Below, piece after piece: positions 9,573 through 18,527 of a DNA stretch of 64,000 nucleotides; the stretch's first letter is position 1; each line of letters opens with the position of its first letter. This DNA is from JANPCX01 sp050916095 (GTDB lineage: Bacteria > Pseudomonadota > Gammaproteobacteria > Burkholderiales > Burkholderiaceae_C), in contig CP050901.1 of assembly GCA_050916095.1 (NCBI GenBank), positions 2,604,001 to 2,668,000 on the forward strand. The letters are read 5' to 3'. The notes under the pieces were generated by a model. It made no database searches and was not told where the DNA came from. It saw nothing but the letters and a program-made list of their open reading frames with translations. Made by a program: the position numbers and the translations under genes.

Positions 9573-12116
9573 ATGTGGCATTTGCTGCAACAACTCTCCT
9601 GGCCTCAGTGGCGGCACCAGCCTGGTCACAGTTTGGTGAGCGTGTTGGCCATCGCCATGGGGGTGGCGTTGTCGTTCGCGGTGCATTTGATCAACGAATC
9701 CGCGTTGAATGAATTCAGCGCGGCGGTTCGCAGCGTCAACGGCCAAGCCGACTTTGAACTGCGCGCCCAAGCTGAGGGCTTTGACGAAAACATTTACCCG
9801 CTTGTGGCCTCACACCCGCAAGTGGCCGTTGCCAGTCCTGTGATCGAACTGGACGTGCTGGCCCTCAATGCCCAAGGGGACAAGCTGGGCCTGCGTTTGT
9901 GGGGCGTGGACGCCCTGGTCGTGCCCACCATCGCGCCCGAGCTATTTGCGCAGGTGTCATCCGGTGAAGACCGTTTGGCGATGCTGGACCCGAGCGCTGT
10001 ATTTTTGAATCAAGCTGCTGCTGCGTGGATGACGGCGACACCACCATCGGACAAACCTGCGCTGCGTTTGGTCTCAGGGACACAGACTTGGCCCGTGGTG
10101 GTGCGGGGCCGCGTGGCCGCAGCAGGTCCGCCGCTGGCCGTCATGGACTTGGCCGGTGTGCAAGCGCATTTCGGCTGGTTGGGCCGCCTGTCACGCATTG
10201 ACGTGCGGCTGAAACCCGGTGCCGATCAAGCCACTGTTTTGCGTGAACTGAACTTGCCGGCATCGCTCAGGGCAGTCACGCCCGCACAAAGCGCACAGCA
10301 GGTCACCCAGGTCTCTCGCGCTTACCGTGTCAACCTCACGGTGCTGGCCATGGTGGCTGTCTTCACGGGCGGCTTTTTGGTGTTTTCTGCGCTCTCGCTG
10401 TCGGTGGCGCGGCGTTTGCCGCAATTGGCACTTTTAGGCGTGCTCGGTTTGAGTGCCCAAGAACGATCTCGCTGGATTCTTTCGGAAGCTTTGGTGTTGG
10501 GTGGCCTGGGCAGCACGCTCGGCATCCTGCTGGGCACCGTGCTGGCCCAAAGCGCTTTGCAGTTGCTGGCAGGCGATTTGGGTGGCGGCTATTTTCCCGG
10601 CGTGGCCCCTGCCCTGCTGTGGAGCCCCTGGGCCGCTCTGGTATTCGCCATGCTCGGATTGCTCGCCGCAACGTTCGGCGCCATGCTGCCAGCCCGCATG
10701 GCGCAGCAAATGCAGCCTGCTTTGGCGCTCAAAGGCGCGAGCTTGGGCTCGGGCCCGTCTGCACCCAAGCGCTTGATCTTGTGGATAGGCCCAGCGTTGC
10801 TGCTGCTTGGTTTGGCCTTGGCTTTCTTGCCGCCAGTCGGTGAATTGCCACTGGCCGCCTACGCCGCAGTCGCTTGTTTTTTGCTCGGCGGCATGGCCTG
10901 TGTGCCGCAAGGTGTGGCCTTGATGCTCAGCCTCATTCAACCGCAAACCCAGGCGCTGGCCATGCTGGCCGTTGAGCGAGCACGCCAGCAACGTCATGTG
11001 GCCACGGTGGCTGTGGCGGGGGTGGTGGCAAGCCTCGCGCTGTCTGTCGCGTTGACCATCATGGTGGTCAGTTTTCGTGTCTCCATCGCCCAGTGGTTGG
11101 ACACTGTGCTCCCCGCCGATTTGTATGTGCGCGTCGGGCCTGGGCGTGCTGGCGACACCGCCTACCTCTCACCCGAGTTCGTGGCGAAAGCCGCTGCCTT
11201 GCCCGGTGTCACCCAAGTGGAGCCGCAGCGGGTGATGTCCATTCAATGGCAAGCAGACCGCCCACCGGTGGCTTTGATCGCACGCCACGTGGTGGATCCC
11301 GAGCGCAGCCTGCCCTGGGTTCAGGGCCCCCAGCAGAAGCAGCACAGCCCTTTGGCAGGCGACGCCATACCCATCTATGTGAGCGAAGCCATGGTCAGCC
11401 TCTACGGCGCAAACCCAGGAATACGTTTGCAACTCCCCCTGCCCAATGGCCAGCAGGCCACCGCTGTGGTCATGGGTGTGTGGCGCGACTACGCGCGCCA
11501 AAACGGCGCTGTGCTGATGCAGCGCAGCGACTTCGAGCGCCTCACCCAAGACACACGCGTCAACGACCTTGCCCTGTGGTTGCGGGCCGATGCATCCGCC
11601 TCTTCGGTTCAAACCCTGCTGCGAGAACAAGCCGGTGAGGCTGGCGCTTTGCTCGAATTCGCTTCCGCAGCAGAGATTCGTCAGCTGTCGCTGCGCATTT
11701 TTGACCGCAGCTTCGCCGTCACCCACTGGCTGCAGGCAGTCGCCATTGCGATGGGTTTGTTTGGCCTGGCGACCAGCGTGTCGGCCCAGGTATTGGCGAG
11801 GCGCAAAGAGTTTGGTTTGTTGGTGCATCTGGGCCTCACCAAAGGCCAAGTACAGCGTTTGATCATGGCGGAAACAGCGCTGTGGACGAGCGCTGGCGTG
11901 GTGGTGGGCCTGTTGCTCGGCGCGGCCATCAGCGCTGTGCTGGTGTATGTGGTCAACCCACAAAGTTTTCACTGGACGATGGACTGGGTACTGCCTTGGT
12001 TGCGCCTGCTTTTGTTGTCTGCCAGCGTCTTGGTGGCCGCCGTGTTGACCGCCTGGTGGGCCGCACGCGCGGCCGCAAAAACCGGTGCCGCCCTGGCAGT
12101 GAAGGAGGACTGGTGA
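9573..12116 (+). CDS. FtsX-type ABC transporter permease (duplicated domain)
   Basis: About 847 aa from the ATG of MWHLLQ. Around ten membrane segments are visible in the 4+2+4 style of double FtsX proteins: an N-terminal helix ('SVLAIAMGVALSFAVHL'), a cluster of three to five near residues 250-450, then 'VATVAVAGVVASLALSVALTIMVV', and three C-terminal helices. Large extracytoplasmic domains lie after helix 1 and in the second half. It works with the ATPase at 8501 as a type VII mechanotransmission-like transporter. The stop overlaps the GTG start of the next gene. Confidence 0.9.
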   Translation: MWHLLQQLSWPQWRHQPGHSLVSVLAIAMGVALSFAVHLINESALNEFSAAVRSVNGQADFELRAQAEGFDENIYPLVASHPQVAVASPVIELDVLALNAQGDKLGLRLWGVDALVVPTIAPELFAQVSSGEDRLAMLDPSAVFLNQAAAAWMTATPPSDKPALRLVSGTQTWPVVVRGRVAAAGPPLAVMDLAGVQAHFGWLGRLSRIDVRLKPGADQATVLRELNLPASLRAVTPAQSAQQVTQVSRAYRVNLTVLAMVAVFTGGFLVFSALSLSVARRLPQLALLGVLGLSAQERSRWILSEALVLGGLGSTLGILLGTVLAQSALQLLAGDLGGGYFPGVAPALLWSPWAALVFAMLGLLAATFGAMLPARMAQQMQPALALKGASLGSGPSAPKRLILWIGPALLLLGLALAFLPPVGELPLAAYAAVACFLLGGMACVPQGVALMLSLIQPQTQALAMLAVERARQQRHVATVAVAGVVASLALSVALTIMVVSFRVSIAQWLDTVLPADLYVRVGPGRAGDTAYLSPEFVAKAAALPGVTQVEPQRVMSIQWQADRPPVALIARHVVDPERSLPWVQGPQQKQHSPLAGDAIPIYVSEAMVSLYGANPGIRLQLPLPNGQQATAVVMGVWRDYARQNGAVLMQRSDFERLTQDTRVNDLALWLRADASASSVQTLLREQAGEAGALLEFASAAEIRQLSLRIFDRSFAVTHWLQAVAIAMGLFGLATSVSAQVLARRKEFGLLVHLGLTKGQVQRLIMAETALWTSAGVVVGLLLGAAISAVLVYVVNPQSFHWTMDWVLPWLRLLLLSASVLVAAVLTAWWAARAAAKTGAALAVKEDW

Positions 12117-13291
12117 ACAACAGTCGTCGCATCGGTTTGCAGAAAAGCTTTCTCGCGCTGATGGCCATCCACACAACGAGCGCATGGACTTCTCGGCGCT
12201 CGACCGAACAGCTTGAACAAACAGCGGGCCGCGACGTGATCGGGCCTGGGCGTGTGCTGACCTTCCCCACCGACTTCGGAGCCCACCCCCAAGCACGCAT
12301 CGAGTGGTGGTACCTCACAGGTTGGTTGTCCCCTGGCGAGACCGCCACTGCTGCACCTCCCACGCAGCCGACTTACGGTTTTCAGATCACGTTTTTCCGA
12401 AGCCGCAGTGAGGTCGCACCAGGCCACCCCAGCCGCTTTGCCGCAAAACAACTGGTCTTTGCGCACATTGCCTTGAGCGATGTGGCCTCAGGACGCTTAA
12501 GGCACGACGATCGAATTGCACGAGCAGGGTTTGGTTTAGCCGAAGCGAACACATCGGACACCCAAGTCCACCTGCGTGAATGGAGCCTGCATCGACGCAC
12601 CAACAGCGCTGCACATGGGGCTGCATCAAGCAGCATCTACGAGACCCAAGTACAAAGCGACAAAGCCCGCTTTGCACTGCACTTGCACTTGACCACCACC
12701 CAGCCCGTGCTGCTGCAAGGTCAAAACGGCTTCTCTCGAAAAGGCCAGCAACCAGAACAAGCCAGCCACTACTACAGCCAACCGCAACTGCAAGCCAGCG
12801 GCGATCTTCAGTTGGACGGCAAAAAGTTTTCAGTCGCCGGGCAAGCGTGGTTGGACCACGAATGGAGCGACAGCTTGCTCGATGCACAAGCCGTGGGCTG
12901 GGATTGGATAGGCATGAATTTGTTCGACGGCAGCGCCCTCACCGCCTTTCGCCTGCGCCGCCAAGATGGCAGCACCTTGTATGCGGGTGGCAGTTGGCGC
13001 AAGCCAGGCGCTGCCGTTCAGAACTTTTCCCCTGAAGAGGTCGTCTTCACAGCCGGCCGGCAATGGCAAAGCCCTTCGTCCGGTTCCCGCTACCCGGTGC
13101 AATGGCAAGTGACCACACCCGCGGGCCCTACCCAGGTTCGCGCCCTCTTCGACGCCCAAGAGCTCGACAGCCGCTCCAGCACAGGAACCATTTATTGGGA
13201 AGGCCTGAGCGAGTTGCTCGACACAAAGGGTCGCCGAATTGGCTTGGGCTATTTGGAGATGACGGGTTATGCGGGGAAGTTGAGGATATAG
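12113..13291 (+). CDS. Lipocalin-like / CrtC-AttH family protein
   Basis: About 392 aa using the GTG that overlaps the permease stop (GTGA). Motifs of the AttH/carotenoid 1,2-hydratase-like family are clear: 'FPTDFGAHPQARIEWWYLTGWL', 'YGFQITFFRSR', 'KQLVFAHIALSD', 'AWLDHEWSDSLLD', 'GWDWIGMNLFDGSALTAFRLR' and 'YWEGLSELLD'. The fold is two lipocalin-like barrels. The N-terminal 'FLALMAIHTTSAWT' may be an export signal. As the last gene of the ABC operon it is probably the periplasmic ligand-handling partner. Carotenoid hydratase activity should not be assumed. Confidence 0.88.
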   Translation: MNNSRRIGLQKSFLALMAIHTTSAWTSRRSTEQLEQTAGRDVIGPGRVLTFPTDFGAHPQARIEWWYLTGWLSPGETATAAPPTQPTYGFQITFFRSRSEVAPGHPSRFAAKQLVFAHIALSDVASGRLRHDDRIARAGFGLAEANTSDTQVHLREWSLHRRTNSAAHGAASSSIYETQVQSDKARFALHLHLTTTQPVLLQGQNGFSRKGQQPEQASHYYSQPQLQASGDLQLDGKKFSVAGQAWLDHEWSDSLLDAQAVGWDWIGMNLFDGSALTAFRLRRQDGSTLYAGGSWRKPGAAVQNFSPEEVVFTAGRQWQSPSSGSRYPVQWQVTTPAGPTQVRALFDAQELDSRSSTGTIYWEGLSELLDTKGRRIGLGYLEMTGYAGKLRI

Positions 13292-13494
13292 CGCTTGCTC
13301 TGGCAGGGACTGACCTTGCGCCTGTTGATCCGGCCTGATGAATCCCCTGCCGCTCGGGCTGAGCGGTTGTCGTGGTCTTTTGCTGTGGCATGAGACGCAT
13401 CGACGCGGGAGATTCCATTCAGAGTGGCGTGGGTTTCACTCGCTTTCTTTTATGGCATTTTTAGTGGTCTTCAAGGGCCTAGGGAACGAGCAAA

Positions 13495-14922
13495 TTAAAC
13501 ACCCAGACGAAAGCCACCTCGGGGATTTGGTAGAGGTGTTGTGGTTCCCAGATCAGGCTTCCAGCGGTACTGCCCGGAAAAAATGTCTCGCATCCGCGAG
13601 TAGTCGGCGGGCTTGCTTTCCCCCAGCGCCGAGCTGGGCAAGGGCGGCAAACCCTGCACCGCGCGGCTGGCATTGGTGATCAACTGATTACCTGGACTGC
13701 GCTCGTAGAACTCGTGCGCGTTCTTCAACTGCGAAGAACCATGGTTGAGCTGGTAGGGGTTCATGAAAGCGTTCAGCGCCTGCAGGTAAAGGGTTGTTTT
13801 TTGACCCTTGGCCTCGTTGCTTTTGTCTTGCGCCAACGCACGCGCCAGTACCTTTTCAACCACCTCGCCCGCATGTTGGTTGTTGCGAATGCGTTCGCCT
13901 ACTCCCAGGGCCTTGTACTTCACACCCAGCTCATACACCGGCTCGGCGATCGCTGTGGCGCGGTTGCCGTGGTTCAGAACATTCACCGTACCACCACGAA
14001 CCTCAATCGCACCTTTGCCATCGCGCTTCTGGGCTGAAAAACCCACGTCCCAAGGAGACTGCCCGAAGGCCAATTGAACGTCATCGTTCAAGCTCGCAAT
14101 GCGTGGGTTGCCGCCATTGGGCATCAAAGGCGGGCTCTGGCGAACCTGCTGCAACTGCCCTCCCAGCACCTGGCCAATTTGCGCCGCTGGAATCTCGACG
14201 CCACTGATGTTGATGGACTTGAGTTTTCCGTTCTCGAACGTCGCAGAACCGCGATAACCAATGCCCAACCAACCATCCACACCAGCGGCATCCAAACCCG
14301 CCCCCACGGCCAGTGATGCACCCGATGTGGCCCCTGCCAACAACTTCACCGCACCATCGGACACCGAATAGGCCACACCGATGTTGACCGAAACAGTTTG
14401 TGTTCCTTGGCCCTTGCCGTTCAGGATATCGATGAGGTTGCCGCCGGTGGCAACGTCTTGTCTTCCATTCAACCAAAACAACAAATCACCGGCCGGTGTG
14501 GGTAGCTTGTAGCCCACGCCGATACCGCTTTCGTCGCCAGCAGGACCATTGGTCCCGACCACGTTAACGGACCCTCTGGCAAGCCCCAAAGGTGTTGGAA
14601 TAGGTGGCGCCGGACGTAAAAACTGAGAACCGAAGTAAGTCGTTTTGCCGTCTTTGGTGCTGACCAAACCAAAGTTTCCGCCGCGACCGATGGAACCCAA
14701 GGGTGTATCACCGTGGGTTTCCCCGAACACAATGATGTCTGGCTTGAGAACCTCTCCAATCTTGCCCAAGGTGGTGGCCGCACTGGCCACCTGCACCTCA
14801 CCCACTGGCGTGGATGCAGGACGATCCAGGCGTGACTTGCTGGGCTTGGGTTCGTTATCAGCCTCTTGGTCGAACGCGTACAGTTCGCTGCTTTGGCGAA
14901 CGATTTGGTTGACGGATGTCAT
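13495..14922 (-). CDS. Paralogous accessory protein A1, function unknown
   Basis: 475 aa with a good ribosome site (GGAGA) before the ATG. No known domain is recognised. It is one of three paralogues in the window (A1, A2 at 15121, A3 at 17038). Shared landmarks are a V-Q-x-A-x-A motif near residue 45, 'FGETHGDTPLGS', a Gly-rich middle ('GVAYSVSDGAVKLLAG'), 'FGQSPWDVGFSAQKRDG', 'NVLNHGN', 'EPVYELGVK', 'MNPYQLNHGSS' and 'RDIFSGQYR'. No Sec signal peptide or membrane helix is seen, and the N-terminus is polar. The last ~185 codons are practically identical to A2 in DNA, pointing to recent conversion. A TTGTCAT motif lies about 100 bp upstream. Confidence 0.8.
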   Translation of the reverse strand: MTSVNQIVRQSSELYAFDQEADNEPKPSKSRLDRPASTPVGEVQVASAATTLGKIGEVLKPDIIVFGETHGDTPLGSIGRGGNFGLVSTKDGKTTYFGSQFLRPAPPIPTPLGLARGSVNVVGTNGPAGDESGIGVGYKLPTPAGDLLFWLNGRQDVATGGNLIDILNGKGQGTQTVSVNIGVAYSVSDGAVKLLAGATSGASLAVGAGLDAAGVDGWLGIGYRGSATFENGKLKSINISGVEIPAAQIGQVLGGQLQQVRQSPPLMPNGGNPRIASLNDDVQLAFGQSPWDVGFSAQKRDGKGAIEVRGGTVNVLNHGNRATAIAEPVYELGVKYKALGVGERIRNNQHAGEVVEKVLARALAQDKSNEAKGQKTTLYLQALNAFMNPYQLNHGSSQLKNAHEFYERSPGNQLITNASRAVQGLPPLPSSALGESKPADYSRMRDIFSGQYRWKPDLGTTTPLPNPRGGFRLGV

Positions 14923-15120
14923 GTCTTGTCTCCTATCTGGTTGCTTTGCTCGGATTCCCTCGGCATCGCTGAGTCACCCCACCTCTGGCGGGCGGTGGCG
15001 ATTTTTCACAAATCTTTTTTTGTCATGAACTCCTTTTTTTCGTTGAACTGAACGATCTGATGCGTCACTTCCTATGACCACCCTGTGGTCTGGTTTTCAC
15101 GTGAAGGCGGCCGGAGCCGC

Positions 15121-16551
15121 TCAAACACCGAGACGAAAACCACCTCTCGGGTTGGGCAACGGTGTCGTGGTTCCCAGATCAGGCTTCCAGCGGTACTGCC
15201 CGGAAAAAATATCTCGCATCCGCGAGTAGTCGGCGGGCTTGCTTTCCCCCAGCGCCGAGCTGGGCAAGGGCGGCAAACCCTGCACCGCGCGGCTGGCATT
15301 GGTGATCAACTGATTGCCCGGACTGCGCTCGTAGAACTCGTGCGCGTTCTTCAACTGCGAAGAACCATGGTTGAGCTGGTAGGGGTTCATGAAAGCGTTC
15401 AGCGCCTGCAGGTAAAGGGTTGTTTTTTGACCCTTGGCCTCGTTGCTTTTGTCTTGCGCCAAGGCACGCGCCAGCACCTTTTCAACCACCTCGCCCGCAT
15501 GTTGGTTGTTGCGAATGCGTTCGCCTATTCCCAGGACCTTGTACTTCACACCCAGCTCATACACCGGCTCGGCGATCGCTGTGGCGCGGTTGCCGTGGTT
15601 CAGAACATTCACCGTACCACCACGAACCTCAATCGCACCTTTGCCATCGCGCTTCTGGGCTGAAAAACCCACGTCCCAAGGAGACTGCCCGAAGGCCAAT
15701 TGAACGTCATCGTTCAAACTCGCAATACGCGGATCACCGCCGTTGGGCATCATGGGCGGGCTGTTGCGCGCCTGCTGCAACTGCCCACCGAACACCTGGC
15801 CGATTTGTGCTGCAGGAATTTCAACGCCGCTGATGTTGATGGACTTGAGTTGACCATCCTTGATCGTCGCTGTCCCCGTCCAGGCCAAGCCCAACCAGGC
15901 GTCAACACCTGCCCCTTCCAATCCAGCGCCAACCGCCATTGATGCGCCAGCGGTAGGACCGGCCAACAGCCGGACGGCACCATCTGAAACCGAGTAGGCC
16001 GCCCCAAAAGTGACGCGAACCGTCAGTTCCTTTTTTGCGTTTCCTTGCAGCGCATCCATCAGGTTGCCCACAGTGGCCGCGTCTTGTGTGCAGTTAAGAA
16101 TGAAAAGCAAATCACCGGCGGGGGTAGGGAACTTGTAGCTCACACCAACCCCGGCACCATTACCCCTTGCCCCGTTGGTTCCCGTCAGACTGATGCCACC
16201 TCGCACAAGGCCGAAAGGCGTGGGAATCGGAGGCGCCGGCTTCAAAAACTGGCTTCCAAAATAAGTGTGGCGACCGTCCTTCAAACTGATGACGCCAAAG
16301 TTCCCGCCGCGCCCAAAGGAACCCAGAGGGGTGTCGCCATGCGATTCGCCGTAGGCAATGCCATCGGGTTTCAACACTTCGCCTAACTTGCTCCAGTTGC
16401 TTGACGCGTTAGCAAGCTGCACCTCACGCACGGGGGTGAGCACAGATCGCTCCGACGGTGAACGGACCGTCTCTCCTGATGCGTTGGAATCACGGCTGAA
16501 TGAATACAGCCCGTTGGGCTCGCCAATGCGGGCCCCGAGAAAGATCGTCAT
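15121..16551 (-). CDS. Paralogous accessory protein A2, function unknown
   Basis: 476 aa, preceded by GGAGA about eight bases before the ATG. Same family as A1 and A3. The N-terminal two thirds differ from A1 at many positions, while the C-terminal third (15167-15717) is nearly base-for-base the A1 sequence (13541-14091). The N-terminal motif reads 'VREVQLANASS'. Like A1 it has no obvious signal peptide. A repeat-rich 486-bp gap lies upstream and separates it from A3, so it probably has its own promoter. Confidence 0.8.
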   Translation of the reverse strand: MTIFLGARIGEPNGLYSFSRDSNASGETVRSPSERSVLTPVREVQLANASSNWSKLGEVLKPDGIAYGESHGDTPLGSFGRGGNFGVISLKDGRHTYFGSQFLKPAPPIPTPFGLVRGGISLTGTNGARGNGAGVGVSYKFPTPAGDLLFILNCTQDAATVGNLMDALQGNAKKELTVRVTFGAAYSVSDGAVRLLAGPTAGASMAVGAGLEGAGVDAWLGLAWTGTATIKDGQLKSINISGVEIPAAQIGQVFGGQLQQARNSPPMMPNGGDPRIASLNDDVQLAFGQSPWDVGFSAQKRDGKGAIEVRGGTVNVLNHGNRATAIAEPVYELGVKYKVLGIGERIRNNQHAGEVVEKVLARALAQDKSNEAKGQKTTLYLQALNAFMNPYQLNHGSSQLKNAHEFYERSPGNQLITNASRAVQGLPPLPSSALGESKPADYSRMRDIFSGQYRWKPDLGTTTPLPNPRGGFRLGV

Positions 16552-16682
16552 GTTGTCTCCTGCTTTTTATGGTTCTCGGTGGACTTCAGTCACCGGTTGG
16601 AGGTTGCGTCTTCATGCGCCACACACCACTCATGTTCTTGCTGATCCGCTCAAATCACATGTTGACGTTTCCTGAATTCATG

Positions 16683-16930
16683 ACACCCCGTTCTACCTGA
16701 GCATGTCGAAGGGTCTACACCCCGGTTTGCGCCGGCTTCGACAGGTCCTGTCCTGAACACTGTCGAAGGGGAAGCCCGAACGGTGTGATGTGTCGTTGTT
16801 GATGTCACTCTATTGAGGTTGACATGAGGTTGACATAAATTGCCACACCACACACCGTTCGGGCTGAGCCTGTCGAAGCCAGCGCGTGCCTCGGTGCAGG
16901 CCCTTCGACAGGCTCAGGGCGAACGGGCTG
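16683..16930. repeat. REP-like palindromic repeats between A2 and A3
   Basis: Several copies of a short element related to CCTTCGACAGGCTCAG(G)GCGAACGG occur in alternating orientation (about 16687-16713, 16737-16770, 16856-16884, 16903-16928). The 15-mer AGCCCGAACGGTGTG at 16773-16787 has an exact inverted partner at 16851-16865. A GAGGTTGACAT tandem pair sits between them (about 16815-16836). The CTTCGACAGGCTCAG-type repeat is widespread in proteobacterial intergenic DNA. The rest of the 16552-17037 gap shows no gene. Confidence 0.7.
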
Positions 16931-17037
16931 GAGCTTGTCGCGAATAAGGAAAACATCAATAAATAAATCAAATGCTCACTCATGCTCCACCAAAAAGTCA
17001 AGGCCGGGTTCAAGCCACCACCAACACGCAGTGCGCC

Positions 17038-18501
17038 TCAGAACACCCGCTGCCTGGGTGGGTTCAGCGGCGAGTTTTCTGGGGTTGTATTGCGCATTCT
17101 TTGTTTGCCGCTGAACACATCCCTTACAAAATCACTGTCTGCTGGGCTGGGTTCCAAAAACTTAGGTAATGGTTTCATGCCCATGCGCTCACGTGCCGAA
17201 TCAATCGCAAAACGAAAGCCCAGATTGCTGTGATAACTGTCGTAGGCAAATTTCATCGCACTGGAACCGTGGTTGATGTCGTATGGGTTCATCAACCGCG
17301 CCAAGGTGTTGAAGTATTCGGTAGGCGACTTTTTGCCGGCGGCGTTAATGATGGAATTCACAATCTGGGCGGCCTGTGTATTGCTTCGAATACGCTGCAC
17401 GTCCTGCACAAGTTGCCCGCCTTTCATGGCGAGATCCACCTTCAACAGCCCATTTTTGACACCCAACTCATACACGGGCTCGGTCACATTGACGATGCTG
17501 TTGCCGTGGTTCATCACATCCACGGTGCCGTTTTTCATCACAACCGAACCGTTGCCATCACGCTTGACTGCCGCGTGACCAATGTCCCACGGCGAGCTGC
17601 CAAACACCGCTTGCGTGGTGTCATTGAAGCTCGCGATGGCATTGCTGCCAAAGTTGGGGCCTATGGATGGGGATTTCTGAAGTTGTGCGGTTTTTTGCTC
17701 TAAGAAGCCGCCGATCTGGGACCAAGGAATTTTGGTGCCTGAAATCGTCAGGCTGTCGATTTTTCCATCCTTGAACGTCACCTCTCCACGCCAACCCAGA
17801 CCGATCCACAGGTTGGCACCACTGGCCTCAGCGGCCAGTGCAGGCAAGACCGCTGCACCTGCAGTCGCCGGGTTCGACAACAGCGCTTTGAAAGCACCGT
17901 CCGAGGCCGAATACATCGGTCCGAAGTTCATGGACAGAACCAAAGGCTTGCCATCTTTTGTGTTCTGGATCGCCTGGACCAGCCCTTCTGCTGTGAGCTT
18001 GTTGTTGCGAAAGTTGATCCACCACAAAAAATTCCCAACAGGCGATGGAATCAAACCACTCAGGTTCAAACCCGATTCCTGGCCGGTTGGCCTCACCGTG
18101 CCGACCACACTCAGCCCACCCCAAGGGGTCGTGAGCACAGGTTTGGTGCTGTAGTCGCCGAATTTGCCATCCGAGAATGCGTAAGTCAAAAAGTGCCCGT
18201 GTGCAAACAAAGGAACACCACCGACCTTGGGCTGAACCTTGGGATTGATGGTGTAGCCAATGAACATGCCGTCGGGTAGCAGGGTGTCCAACACCTTCTT
18301 GCCCACACTGGCGGCCGATGCGATCTGCACCGGCGCTTTGACACCAGAAGCTGAATCAACATCAGACGACGTCAACGCATTGTTGGTGGCTTGCAGACTT
18401 GGGCTATTCAGTCGCCCACTCGGAGATGGAGCAGGCGGATCGAGTTCCTCAACATCGTTATAGGTATACGCTGCGGTGTCGGCAGAAACAGAAGTGACCA
18501 T
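17038..18501 (-). CDS. Paralogous accessory protein A3, function unknown
   Basis: 487 aa, the most divergent of the A family. It keeps 'FGSSPWDIGHAAVKRDGNG', 'DVMNHGN', 'EPVYELGVKN', 'MNPYDINHGSSAMK' and 'RDVFSGKQR', and has the N-terminal motif 'APVQIASAASVG'. It starts 26 bp after the stop of giant gene B1 on the same strand, so B1 and A3 are most likely one operon. This links the A family functionally to the B proteins. No membrane segment or Sec signal is evident; the first 60 residues are rich in Ser, Thr, Asn and Pro. Confidence 0.82.
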   Translation of the reverse strand: MVTSVSADTAAYTYNDVEELDPPAPSPSGRLNSPSLQATNNALTSSDVDSASGVKAPVQIASAASVGKKVLDTLLPDGMFIGYTINPKVQPKVGGVPLFAHGHFLTYAFSDGKFGDYSTKPVLTTPWGGLSVVGTVRPTGQESGLNLSGLIPSPVGNFLWWINFRNNKLTAEGLVQAIQNTKDGKPLVLSMNFGPMYSASDGAFKALLSNPATAGAAVLPALAAEASGANLWIGLGWRGEVTFKDGKIDSLTISGTKIPWSQIGGFLEQKTAQLQKSPSIGPNFGSNAIASFNDTTQAVFGSSPWDIGHAAVKRDGNGSVVMKNGTVDVMNHGNSIVNVTEPVYELGVKNGLLKVDLAMKGGQLVQDVQRIRSNTQAAQIVNSIINAAGKKSPTEYFNTLARLMNPYDINHGSSAMKFAYDSYHSNLGFRFAIDSARERMGMKPLPKFLEPSPADSDFVRDVFSGKQRMRNTTPENSPLNPPRQRVF

Positions 18502-18527
18502 ATTGACCTCGTTGTGATTTCAGACTG

